Shown piece after piece: positions 1 through 7,888 of a stretch of 64,000 nt of DNA. The translations under genes and the position numbers were made by a program. The stretch's first letter is position 1. Each line of letters begins with the position of its first letter. Below the pieces are notes generated by a model that made no database searches, was not told the origin of the DNA, and saw only the letters and a program-made list of their open reading frames with translations. This stretch comes from Clostridiales bacterium (GTDB lineage: Bacteria; Bacillota; Clostridia; Christensenellales; Borkfalkiaceae), in contig SVHT01000005.1 in NCBI GenBank assembly GCA_015055615.1, forward strand, positions 86,792-150,791, given 5' to 3'.

Positions 1-59
1 ACGAACCGACCACGATTGACAACGAGAGAAAATACAACCCGTTTATGCTGGACGCGTAA
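1..59 (+). CDS. 3' end of an upstream gene, possibly an MBL-fold metallo-hydrolase
   Basis: Only the last 18 codons are inside the window. The frame beginning at base 3 reads to a TAA at 57-59 and ends in NERKYNPFMLDA. The tail with KxNPF is like the C-terminus of glyoxalase-II-like MBL-fold hydrolases, which often precede hemZ in Clostridia. No catalytic motif is visible, so the family call rests on the tail and the neighbour. The gene ends 17 bases before hemZ, so the two are probably one transcript. Confidence 0.45.
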   Translation, partial: EPTTIDNERKYNPFMLDA

Positions 60-76
60 GCGGTTTTGAGGAAAAT

Positions 77-1456
77 ATGACCTTTACCACCGATTGCAAA
101 TTTTTAGAAAACGAGCTTTTGGACGTCGTGTGTTTATTTAAACGCCGTCCCGAAGTTTTAACGCATTCCTTCACGCACAAGGACGGCGTTTTTTGCAATG
201 CTTTTTCGGTGGACGGAAAGGATTTTTATTACGAAGACGGGGGGCAGGTACGCGATGAACTCGAATTTAAGCGTTTAGAGCGTCGTTTTGCAAAGCTCCG
301 TCTGTATCAAATTTTAAGCGCGGAATACGGCGAAAAAATGCCTTGGGGCGCGCTGACGGGGATACGCCCGACCAAGCTCGCGTATATGGAAAAGGAGCAA
401 GGCAAAGATTTTACTGAACTGTTCCGTCAAATGGGGGTGCGGGAGGAAAATATCTGCCTTGTGGCGCAAATTTTGCAGGCGCAAGAGGGGATTTACGAAA
501 AAAAGGACGGCAACACCGACCTGTTCGTATCCTTGCCTTTCTGCCCGACCAAATGCGCCTATTGCTCGTTCATTACTGCCCCCATTGAAAAGACGAGGCA
601 TTTTTTACCTGCGTATTTGGACTGTTTAGAAAGGGAATTGCAATCGGCAAAAGAAAGCGTTGGCAATCTCCGTAGCGTCTATATCGGCGGGGGAACGCCC
701 TTTGCCTTGGACGCGCCCGACCTTAGGCGGGTTTTGCGGGCGGTTGAGCCCATTTTGAAGACGTACAATGCAAACGTTGAATATACGGTAGAGGCGGGAC
801 GTCCCGACGTGTTCACAGACGAAAAACTGAAACTTTTGAAAGAGTTCGGCGTAACCCGTATCTGTATCAATCCGCAGAGCTTCTCGGACGAAACTTTGCA
901 AAAAATCGGCAGAAAACATACCGAAAAGGACGTGTATAACGCCTTTGCGCTGTCAAAGAAATACGATTTTGACATCAACGTGGATCTGATTGCGGGCTTG
1001 ACGGATGAAACGCCCGACGTATTTGTGCAAAGCGTGCAAAAGGCGGTGGAAACGGGCGCAGATAATATTACGGTGCATTGTCTGTCCTTAAAATCGGGGG
1101 CGAAACTCAAAGAGGAAACGGACTATCTCGAAAACGACTGTATCTCGGACATGGTATCGGCCTCTCGCGACATTTTGGGGGCAAACGGCTATGCGCCCTA
1201 TTACATGTACCGCCAAAAATATCAGGTGGGCAACAATGAAAACGTGGGCTGGACAAAGCCCAATAAGGCGTGTGTGTACAATATCGACATTATGGAGGAA
1301 ATCGCCGACAATTTGGCGGTAGGGGCGAACGCCGTGTCAAAGCGCGTGTTTACGGAAAAGGGCTTAATCACCCGTTGCGCTTCGCAAAAGGATTTGCCAA
1401 CGTACATCGCGCACGTGGATGAAACGATAGAAAAAAGACGAAAATTTTTCTTGTAA
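77..1456 (+). CDS. hemZ: HemZ-type oxygen-independent coproporphyrinogen dehydrogenase (radical SAM)
   Basis: A 459-residue radical SAM protein of the HemN/HemZ family, which converts a coproporphyrinogen to the next porphyrin intermediate in haem synthesis. The [4Fe-4S]/SAM motif CxxxCxYC is at residues 156-163 (CPTKCAYC), followed by GGGTP near residue 208. The long N-terminal extension of about 145 residues before the radical SAM core is what separates HemZ from ordinary HemN. Length fits the family. The ATG follows GAGGAAAAT, a reasonable ribosome site. True substrate specificity among HemN-like proteins cannot be settled from sequence alone; no other haem gene is in this window. Confidence 0.85.
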   Translation: MTFTTDCKFLENELLDVVCLFKRRPEVLTHSFTHKDGVFCNAFSVDGKDFYYEDGGQVRDELEFKRLERRFAKLRLYQILSAEYGEKMPWGALTGIRPTKLAYMEKEQGKDFTELFRQMGVREENICLVAQILQAQEGIYEKKDGNTDLFVSLPFCPTKCAYCSFITAPIEKTRHFLPAYLDCLERELQSAKESVGNLRSVYIGGGTPFALDAPDLRRVLRAVEPILKTYNANVEYTVEAGRPDVFTDEKLKLLKEFGVTRICINPQSFSDETLQKIGRKHTEKDVYNAFALSKKYDFDINVDLIAGLTDETPDVFVQSVQKAVETGADNITVHCLSLKSGAKLKEETDYLENDCISDMVSASRDILGANGYAPYYMYRQKYQVGNNENVGWTKPNKACVYNIDIMEEIADNLAVGANAVSKRVFTEKGLITRCASQKDLPTYIAHVDETIEKRRKFFL

Positions 1457-1490
1457 CGGCGAAAAAAAGTAAAAAACAGCGTGTATTTGG

Positions 1491-1519
1491 TTTACAATTT
1501 ACAAAGAATATGCTAAAAT
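1491..1519 (+). promoter_or_regulatory. Sigma-A promoter of rpsO
   Basis: TTTACA (1491-1496), 17-base spacer, TAAAAT (1514-1519) with an extended TG at 1511-1512. Transcription would start near 1526, exactly before the structured leader. Confidence 0.7.
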
Positions 1520-1526
1520 AGTACCA

Positions 1527-1574
1527 ACGGCTGTCTGGGCAGAACGATTCTCCACGTCTGGCTCTGCGGTCCGT
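1527..1574 (+). promoter_or_regulatory. Structured rpsO leader, candidate S15 autoregulatory site
   Basis: Between promoter and rpsO the RNA can close by ACGG (1527-1530) with CCGT (1571-1574) and by GCAGA (1539-1543) with TCTGC (1563-1567), leaving an internal arm. Bacterial rpsO genes often carry a leader that binds S15 and represses its own translation; several unrelated leader folds exist. The position and pairing fit this, but I cannot assign a known leader class. Confidence 0.45.
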
Positions 1575-1608
1575 GATATAATTTTCCAAAACACAGGAGG
1601 ATAAAGAA

Positions 1609-1863
1609 ATGGAAAAGAACGAAATTATTGCAAAATTTGCTACCCACGAAGGCGACACCGGTTCGCCCGAAGTACAGATTGCTCTGTTGACGCAGAGAAT
1701 CAACCACCTCAACGAACATTTGAAACAGCACAAGCAGGACAACCATTCCCGTCGCGGTCTGTTGAAAATGGTAGGTAAGCGCCGTGGCCTTTTGGACTAT
1801 CTCAAAGCGAAAGACATCGAAAGATACAGAGCGGTTATCGAAGCGTTGGGTCTCAGAAAATAA
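1609..1863 (+). CDS. rpsO: 30S ribosomal protein S15
   Basis: 84 residues, slightly shorter than the 88-89 usual for the family, and recognisable throughout: [16 protein letters not shown], then [19 protein letters not shown] and a basic C-terminus. S15 binds the central domain of 16S rRNA early in 30S assembly. The ATG follows an AGGAGG-type site (ACAGGAGGATAAAGAA). It has its own promoter and a terminator directly after, so it can be expressed apart from pnp, with the classic rpsO-pnp gene order retained. Confidence 0.97.
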   Translation: MEKNEIIAKFATHEGDTGSPEVQIALLTQRINHLNEHLKQHKQDNHSRRGLLKMVGKRRGLLDYLKAKDIERYRAVIEALGLRK

Positions 1864-1875
1864 GCAAGCACGAAA

Positions 1876-1904
1876 GGGCGGGTTATTTTAACTCGCTCTT
1901 TTTT
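1876..1904 (+). terminator. Intrinsic terminator after rpsO
   Basis: GGGCGGGTTA (1876-1885) pairs with TAACTCGCTC (1889-1898), two G-U pairs, loop TTT, then six T. Confidence 0.75.
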
Positions 1905-2065
1905 GTGGATAGGCGGAAAAGAACAACCACAGATACGCGGCAAAAACGCGGACAAGCCACGGCATAGGCTTTGTTTCGCGCGCCACGGTATCGGACCCCG
2001 TCTCCGTCGGGCGACGCAGACGGACAAGAACAAAAAAGAATTCAAGTATAAGGAGATTTACAAAG

Positions 2066-4165
2066 ATGCCGGATTTAAACAATAGCAAAGTATTTAAGAC
2101 GAATTACGCAGGCAGAGAACTCATCGTTGAGATTGGTAAGTACGCTGAACAGGCAAACGGCGCGTGCTTGGTGCGCTGCGGTGACACGGCGGTACACGTA
2201 TCGGTGTGTATGAGCGAAACGGCGAGAGAAGGTATGGACTTCTTCCCTCTTTCCGTAGATTACGAAGAAAAGATGTTCGCTGTGGGTAAAATCCCCGGCG
2301 GTTTCAAAAAACGTGAGGGCAGAGCGTCCGACAAGGCGATTTTGACGAGCCGTCTTATCGACCGTCCCATCCGTCCCTTGTTCCCGAAGGGTATTTTCAA
2401 CGACGTAGTCGTTGTAGCAACGGCGCTTTCCGTTGATCCCGACATTTCCCCCGAGCCTTTGGCAATGGTAGGTTCGTCCATCGCGCTTTCCATTTCCGAT
2501 ATTCCTTGGGCAGGCCCTACGGGTTCGGTTGTCGTTGGTTGCGTGGACGGCGAATACGTTATCAACCCCGACGTAGAACAGCGCGCAAAGAGCACGATTC
2601 ACCTCAACCTCGCAGGTACGTCCGACGCAATCCTCATGATTGAAGCGGGCGCAAACGAAGTTACCGACGCGGAAATGGTTGGCGCAATCATGTTCGGTCA
2701 CGAAGAAATCAAAAAGGTATGCGCTTGGATTTCTGACGAAATCGTTCCCGCAGTAGGCAAGGCGAAGAAGGAAATGGAGCTTTACCATATCCCCGAAGAA
2801 CTTGACGCGGCGGTTAAGACGTACGGCTATGACAAATTGTATGCGGCGCTTGATACCTTTGACAGACAGGAAAGACAGGCAAAGCAGGCGGAAGCAGAGG
2901 CGGAAATCGTAGAACATTTCAAAGAAATCTATCCCGACCAAATCCGTGAAGTAAAGGATTCCATTTACTACATCGTAAAGGGTATCGTTCGCGCGAAGAT
3001 TTTCGACGGCGTTCGTCCCGACGGCAGAACCCTTGACGAAGTTCGTCCTATTTGGTGCGAACACGGTATTCTTCCCCGCGTACACGGCTCGGCTGTATTC
3101 ACGAGAGGTCAGACGCAGGCGCTTACCACCTGTACCCTCGGTATGCTCGGCGAAGCGCAGAGAATGGAAGGGCTTGACGAAGAAGAAGAAAAGAGATATA
3201 TGCACCAGTACAACTTCCCCGGCTATTCGACGGGCGAAGCAAAGGCGCTCCGCAGCCCCGGCCGTCGTGAAATCGGTCACGGCGCTTTGGCGGAAAGAGC
3301 TCTCGTTCCCGTAATTCCTTCCCCCGACGAATTCCCGTATGCAATCCGTGTCGTATCCGACATTATGTCGTCCAACGGCTCGTCCTCGATGGCGTCCGTT
3401 TGCGGTTCGACGATGTCCCTTATGGACGCAGGCGTTCCCATCAAAGCGCCCGTAGCAGGTTGCGCAATGGGTCTTGTTAAGGACCAGGAAACGGGCAAAT
3501 ACGTTATCATGACGGATATCCAAGGTTTGGAAGACTTCCTTGGCGATATGGACTTTAAGGTAGCGGGTACGGACAAGGGTATCACGGCTATCCAGATGGA
3601 TATCAAGATTAAGGGTATTTCCGAACAAATCATGCTCGACGCAATCGCGAAAGCGCAACTTGCAAGAAAGCACATTTTGGGCAAGATGCTCGAATGTATC
3701 CCTGCAGTCAGCGAAGAATTGTCCGAATTCGCTCCCAAGATTATCACCTTCAAAATCAATCCCGAGAAGATCGGCGACGTTGTCGGCAAGCAGGGTAAGG
3801 TTATCAACAAGATTATCGAACAGACGGGCACGAAGATTGATATTGAAGACGACGGTACCGTATGTATCGCATGCTACGGCGACGTTGCAAACGCAAAACG
3901 CGCAAAGGCGATTGTGGAATCGATTGCGCACGATCCCGAAGTGGGCGATATGTTCGTAGGCGTAGTCGTTCGCGTAATGTCCAAGCTCGGCGCGTTTGTA
4001 GAATTCGCGCCCGGTAAAGACGGTATGATTCATATTTCCAAGCTTTCCGAACAGAGAGTAAACCAAGTGGAAGACGTGCTTAACGTCGGCGACAAGGTTA
4101 AGGTGGAAATCATCAAAATCGGCGAAAAGGGTATCGATTTGAAATTGCTTGAAAAAATGGACTAA
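2066..4165 (+). CDS. pnp: Polyribonucleotide nucleotidyltransferase (PNPase)
   Basis: 699 residues, full length. PNPase degrades RNA 3' to 5' by phosphorolysis. Two RNase PH-like cores are present (about residues 10-235 and 310-540), joined by an all-helical linker; a KH domain follows at about 550-615 (KIGDVVGKQGKVINKI) and an S1 domain at about 620-695 (FVGVVVRVMSKLGAFVEF). The ATG is preceded by AAGGAGAT. The 161 bases between the rpsO terminator and this start hold a repeated GCCACGG motif but no promoter I would defend; a PNPase-responsive leader is possible but not shown. Confidence 0.97.
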   Translation: MPDLNNSKVFKTNYAGRELIVEIGKYAEQANGACLVRCGDTAVHVSVCMSETAREGMDFFPLSVDYEEKMFAVGKIPGGFKKREGRASDKAILTSRLIDRPIRPLFPKGIFNDVVVVATALSVDPDISPEPLAMVGSSIALSISDIPWAGPTGSVVVGCVDGEYVINPDVEQRAKSTIHLNLAGTSDAILMIEAGANEVTDAEMVGAIMFGHEEIKKVCAWISDEIVPAVGKAKKEMELYHIPEELDAAVKTYGYDKLYAALDTFDRQERQAKQAEAEAEIVEHFKEIYPDQIREVKDSIYYIVKGIVRAKIFDGVRPDGRTLDEVRPIWCEHGILPRVHGSAVFTRGQTQALTTCTLGMLGEAQRMEGLDEEEEKRYMHQYNFPGYSTGEAKALRSPGRREIGHGALAERALVPVIPSPDEFPYAIRVVSDIMSSNGSSSMASVCGSTMSLMDAGVPIKAPVAGCAMGLVKDQETGKYVIMTDIQGLEDFLGDMDFKVAGTDKGITAIQMDIKIKGISEQIMLDAIAKAQLARKHILGKMLECIPAVSEELSEFAPKIITFKINPEKIGDVVGKQGKVINKIIEQTGTKIDIEDDGTVCIACYGDVANAKRAKAIVESIAHDPEVGDMFVGVVVRVMSKLGAFVEFAPGKDGMIHISKLSEQRVNQVEDVLNVGDKVKVEIIKIGEKGIDLKLLEKMD

Positions 4166-4181
4166 ACCTTGACAAAGGCGC

Positions 4182-4220
4182 AGCCCCGAGCCACACGGCT
4201 CGGGGCTGTTTTGTTTTTTT
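4182..4220 (+). terminator. Intrinsic terminator after pnp
   Basis: AGCCCCGAGCC (4182-4192) and GGCTCGGGGCT (4197-4207) form a perfect 11-bp stem with loop ACAC, followed by a T-rich tract. Confidence 0.9.
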
Positions 4221-4245
4221 CCTATGGAAAAAACAAATAAACGGG

Positions 4246-4274
4246 TTGACAAATGCTTTCGGGTATAGTATAAT
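4246..4274 (+). promoter_or_regulatory. Sigma-A promoter of the glycosyltransferase cluster
   Basis: Consensus TTGACA (4246-4251), 17 bases, TATAAT (4269-4274), about 50 bases before the first GT2 gene. Confidence 0.85.
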
Positions 4275-4326
4275 GAAAATAGCGTAAAAAAAACGAACGC
4301 TAAAATACGTAAGAAGGAAGTAAAAA

Positions 4327-5259
4327 ATGAGTAAATATTCATTGGTAGTACCTGCGTACAACGAAGAAAAGAGTATACAGTTGTTTTACGATGCGGTTGT
4401 TCCTATGATGGATACTTTAAACGAAGAATACGAAATGGTTTTCGTAAACGACGGCAGTAAAGACGCGACGTTGGATATTTTGCGTGATTTGGCGGCAAAG
4501 GACAAGCGTGTTAAGGTATGCAGTTTTTCCCGCAACTTCGGTCAGCAAGCGGCGCTTTTGTGCGGTTTGCGGGCGGCGAGCGGGGACGCTATTATTGCGA
4601 TGGACGCCGATTTGCAAGACCCTCCCGAGGTTGCGTTGCAGATGATTGCAAAGTGGAAAGAAGGCTATGAAGTCGTGCACGGCAAACGTCGCAAGAGAAA
4701 GGGCGAAACGGTGTTCAAGAAGATGACGGCGTTTTTCTATTACCGCTTTATGAGAAAGATTACGGGCATGGAAATGCCCAAGGACGTCGGCGATTTCAAG
4801 CTGTACGACCGCAAAGTGGTGGACGCTATCCTTTCGATGGGCGAGCATGACCGTTTGCTCCGCGCGCAAGTAACGTGGGTAGGATTTAAACAGACGATTA
4901 TCGAATTCGACCGTCCCGAACGTGTTGCAGGCGAAACCAAATACACGTTAAAGAAGATGATTAAGCTGGCGGAGGCGGGTATTTTCCCCAACACCGATTA
5001 CACGTTGACGTTCCCGATTAAGCTGGGGCTGTTGCTTGGGTTTATGAGCGTAGCGTGCTTTATCACCTTTATCGTACTGACCTGTTGCAATATCTTCTTC
5101 GGCGGTTTGACGGCGTGGATATTCCCGACCGTTTCGCTGGTGGGCTCGATTATCCTCGTTTGCAACGGTATGGCGAACATTCATACGAGCATGATTTATA
5201 AGGAAGTACAGAACAGACCGAAGTATATCGTTTCGGAAAAGTACAACTTTGAGGACTAA
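4327..5259 (+). CDS. GT2 glycosyltransferase with C-terminal membrane anchor (DPM1/GtrB-like)
   Basis: 310 residues. The GT-A catalytic part carries SLVVPAYNEE at the N-terminus, FVNDGSKD near residue 40 and the metal-binding region DADLQDPP at 93-100. Two hydrophobic segments follow at about 230-258 and 268-290. This layout is that of polyprenyl-phosphate sugar synthases (DPM1, GtrB, YkoT), which load a sugar from a nucleotide donor onto a lipid phosphate at the inner leaflet. It has its own consensus promoter and is 25 bases from a second paralogous GT2. The actual sugar is unknown. Confidence 0.85.
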   Translation: MSKYSLVVPAYNEEKSIQLFYDAVVPMMDTLNEEYEMVFVNDGSKDATLDILRDLAAKDKRVKVCSFSRNFGQQAALLCGLRAASGDAIIAMDADLQDPPEVALQMIAKWKEGYEVVHGKRRKRKGETVFKKMTAFFYYRFMRKITGMEMPKDVGDFKLYDRKVVDAILSMGEHDRLLRAQVTWVGFKQTIIEFDRPERVAGETKYTLKKMIKLAEAGIFPNTDYTLTFPIKLGLLLGFMSVACFITFIVLTCCNIFFGGLTAWIFPTVSLVGSIILVCNGMANIHTSMIYKEVQNRPKYIVSEKYNFED

Positions 5260-5284
5260 TTTTTAAAAAACTGAGGAGAGCACG

Positions 5285-6232
5285 ATGGAAAAAATATCTT
5301 TAATTATTCCGTGCTATAATGAAGAAGAATCGTTGCCGTATTTGTATGCCGAGCTCAAAAGAGTAACGGCGGAAATGACCGAATACGATTTTGAAATGCT
5401 GTTCGTGGACGACGGCTCGAAGGATAAGACCTTGCAGTTGCTCCGCGATATGAGCAAGGAAGACGCGCGTGTAAAATACATTTCGTTTTCCCGCAACTTC
5501 GGTAAGGAATCGGCGATGTACGCAGGTTTTTGCAACGTAACGGGGGATTATGCCGCGGTTATGGACGCGGACATGCAGGACCCGCCTGCTTTGCTCCCTA
5601 AAATGATGGAAATCATCAAAACGGGGGAATATGACAGCGTTGCAACCCGTCGCGAAACGCGCAAGGGTGAACCGAAACTCCGTTCCTTTTTCGCAAGAAG
5701 ATTTTATAGGATGATCAATAAAGTATCCGAGGCAAATATCGTGGACGGCGCGCGTGATTTCCGCTTGATGAAACGTTCCATGGTAGACTCGATTGTGTCG
5801 ATGTGCGAACGCGACCGTTTCTCGAAGGGGATTTTCGGTTGGATTGGGTTTAGGACCTATTGGCTCTCCTTTGAAAACGTCGAACGCGTGGCAGGAAAAA
5901 CGAAGTGGAGCTTTAAAAAGCTGTTCAAATACTCGATTGACGGAATTGTAGATTTCTCTAATGCGCCGTTGAAATTCTCGCTGTGGTTTGGAATTTTGGC
6001 GATGCTTGGGTTTATGGGTATGTTGGCGTTTGCGTTGGTGCGTACGATTGGGTACAACCACCCGATTATGGATTGGCCGTTGCTGGTGAGCATTATATGC
6101 CTTTCGGTTAGTATGGTGCTGTTTAGCCTGTATATTATGGGGATATACGTCGCCAAGATATTCAGGGAAACGCAACATAGGCCCTCGTATATCATAGGCG
6201 AAACGAATAAAGACGACGCCGTTAGTAAATAA
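5285..6232 (+). CDS. Second GT2 glycosyltransferase, paralogue of the preceding gene
   Basis: 315 residues, same plan as its neighbour: SLIIPCYNEEES, FVDDGSKD, DADMQDPP near 94-101, FSRNFGKESAMYAGF, then two C-terminal membrane helices (about 238-262 and 272-298). Clearly related to the preceding protein but well diverged, so an old duplication with probable different donor or acceptor. A good site (CTGAGGAGAGCACG) precedes the ATG. A polyprenyl-phosphate glycosyltransferase role is inferred from architecture. Confidence 0.85.
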   Translation: MEKISLIIPCYNEEESLPYLYAELKRVTAEMTEYDFEMLFVDDGSKDKTLQLLRDMSKEDARVKYISFSRNFGKESAMYAGFCNVTGDYAAVMDADMQDPPALLPKMMEIIKTGEYDSVATRRETRKGEPKLRSFFARRFYRMINKVSEANIVDGARDFRLMKRSMVDSIVSMCERDRFSKGIFGWIGFRTYWLSFENVERVAGKTKWSFKKLFKYSIDGIVDFSNAPLKFSLWFGILAMLGFMGMLAFALVRTIGYNHPIMDWPLLVSIICLSVSMVLFSLYIMGIYVAKIFRETQHRPSYIIGETNKDDAVSK

Positions 6233-6238
6233 AAAAAG

Positions 6239-6268
6239 CGGTTGCGATAACACGCAACCGTTTCCTTA
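6239..6268 (+). terminator. Terminator-like hairpin after the GT2 pair
   Basis: CGGTTGCG (6239-6246) pairs with CGCAACCG (6253-6260), followed by TTTCCTTATT. The T run is interrupted, so termination may be partial and the next gene 34 bases on may be read through. Confidence 0.55.
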
Positions 6269-6302
6269 TTAGGGTTTTAAGGTGTTTTGAAAGGAGATAG
6301 CT

Positions 6303-7835
6303 ATGGAGAAAGAACAGGAAGTATTGCAAGAGGCGGACAACGGGAAACAAATGCCGAAGTGGTTGCAAAAATACGGATATTTGCTTATTTTTGCGGCGGT
6401 ATCGGTGCTGATTTCGTTGTTTGCGTTTAAATCGTCGTTTTTGTATCCCCTCAACGATTGGGTAGACCCCAACTGCTTTATGACGATGGGAAGAGGGATA
6501 TTGAAAGGGAAAGTTATGTATCGTGACCTTTACGAACAGAAAGGTCCGTACGTATATTTCCTGCACGCGATTGCCGCGCTCATATCCGATACGTCCTTTT
6601 TGGGAATGTGGTTTTTGGAAATCATCAACCTCTTTTTCTGTATGGTATTGATTGCGAAAATCGTCGGTTTATACGGACATAAACGTTCGGTTTGCGTGGT
6701 TTGCGCTCTGCTGATTGGCTTTTCCTCTTGTTTCTCGTACGCAATGGTTTCGGGGGACAGCGTGGAGGAATTCGCCTCGCCCATGTTCCTGTGGTTGCTG
6801 TACGTAACCGTTAAAAATATCAAGCAAGAGAAAAAGTTCACGCTGTTGCAATATACCTTGATTGGTTTCACGGCGGGCATTGTTTTTTGGAGTAAATTTA
6901 CCCTCGTTGGGATATACATCGGTTGGTTTATATACTATGCGTGGAGAAGATTCCGTTGCAAGGAATACAAAGAGATTGTAAAGGCGATTTTCTTTATCGT
7001 TTGCGGTGTCGTTTTGGCGACGTTGCCTTGCTTTATTTACTTCTTGGTAAACGGAGCGATTAAAGATTGGTTGACGTCCTATATCTATAACAACCTGTTT
7101 ATCTATTCCAAGGGCGGTAATATCTTTAAGACGATTTTAGAGTTTTTGAAAGCGATTGGGCTTACCCTCATTTGGAATCCACAATACACCTTGCCCGCGA
7201 TTTTTGGTATTGCATGGTTTGTGAAGAAGAAGGAGGGCGAAGAACGTTGGTTCTTGGTATGGATTGCCTCCGTTGCGTTGGTGTTCTTCTATATCGGTGG
7301 CAGAGGGTATCGTTATTACGGCTTGCCCTTGTACGTTTTCGCCGTATTCGGGTACGTTTCGGTGTTAGAATTGATTGCCAAGAAAAATCCGTTCGTATGG
7401 CTGAAACGTTGCGCTTGGTTGGCGACGGCAGCCGTGTTGATAAGCTCGCTTTGTTTCTTCTTTATCAACGGGCATTCGGACGATATTTTCCGCGCAAAGG
7501 AAGATACGGTACAGCACAAATTCGCGCGGTATATCCGTGAGAACGGGGATGAAAATCCGACGGTGCTCAACTACGGTATGTTGGACTCGGGTTTCTATCT
7601 TGCGACGGGACAAGTACCCGAATTCAAACACTTTAACCGTTTGAATATTCCCTTGGAAGAAATGTTCACGGAAATGGACCGTTATTTAGACGAAGGGCTT
7701 GCCGACTACGTTGTCGATTGCGTGGCGGAGAAACGGAAGGAACCGATCAGCCACGAAAATTATCGTGAGGTTATGCGTGTTTACGAGGACGTGTGTGGCG
7801 ACACAATTCTCTATATTTTATACGAAAAAATCTAA
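6303..7835 (+). CDS. Multi-pass membrane protein, GT-C/GT39-like glycosyltransferase
   Basis: 510 residues with a short charged N-terminus, a first membrane helix near 26-45, then a loop with DWVDPNCFMTMGRGILKGKVMYRDLYEQKGP split over a region where GT-C enzymes (PMT, ArnT) carry their catalytic acidic residue, then about ten more hydrophobic helices and a soluble C-terminal segment. GT-C enzymes take a sugar from a lipid-phosphate donor on the outer face. Placed after two GT2 enzymes that would make such donors, it is the likely transferase of the pathway. AAGGAGATAGCT precedes the ATG. Acceptor unknown. Confidence 0.65.
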   Translation: MEKEQEVLQEADNGKQMPKWLQKYGYLLIFAAVSVLISLFAFKSSFLYPLNDWVDPNCFMTMGRGILKGKVMYRDLYEQKGPYVYFLHAIAALISDTSFLGMWFLEIINLFFCMVLIAKIVGLYGHKRSVCVVCALLIGFSSCFSYAMVSGDSVEEFASPMFLWLLYVTVKNIKQEKKFTLLQYTLIGFTAGIVFWSKFTLVGIYIGWFIYYAWRRFRCKEYKEIVKAIFFIVCGVVLATLPCFIYFLVNGAIKDWLTSYIYNNLFIYSKGGNIFKTILEFLKAIGLTLIWNPQYTLPAIFGIAWFVKKKEGEERWFLVWIASVALVFFYIGGRGYRYYGLPLYVFAVFGYVSVLELIAKKNPFVWLKRCAWLATAAVLISSLCFFFINGHSDDIFRAKEDTVQHKFARYIRENGDENPTVLNYGMLDSGFYLATGQVPEFKHFNRLNIPLEEMFTEMDRYLDEGLADYVVDCVAEKRKEPISHENYREVMRVYEDVCGDTILYILYEKI

Positions 7836-7845
7836 ATAAAAATAA

Positions 7846-7874
7846 CCCCGTGGGCGAGTTACCCACGGGGTTTT
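7846..7874. terminator. Bidirectional terminator between convergent genes
   Basis: CCCCGTGGG (7846-7854) and CCCACGGGG (7862-7870) make a 9-bp stem with T after it on the plus strand and T-rich sequence on the minus strand, serving the GT-C-like gene and mnmG. Confidence 0.8.
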
Positions 7875-7888
7875 GCTATGTCTTTTTG

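Noticed and set aside
2075..4342. Long open frame on the minus strand across pnp (about 755 codons); similar ones across dnaK (49037-50992) and fucI (54814-56625)
   Set aside because: They mirror highly expressed genes with strong codon bias, have no ribosome site or homology, and the plus-strand genes are certain.
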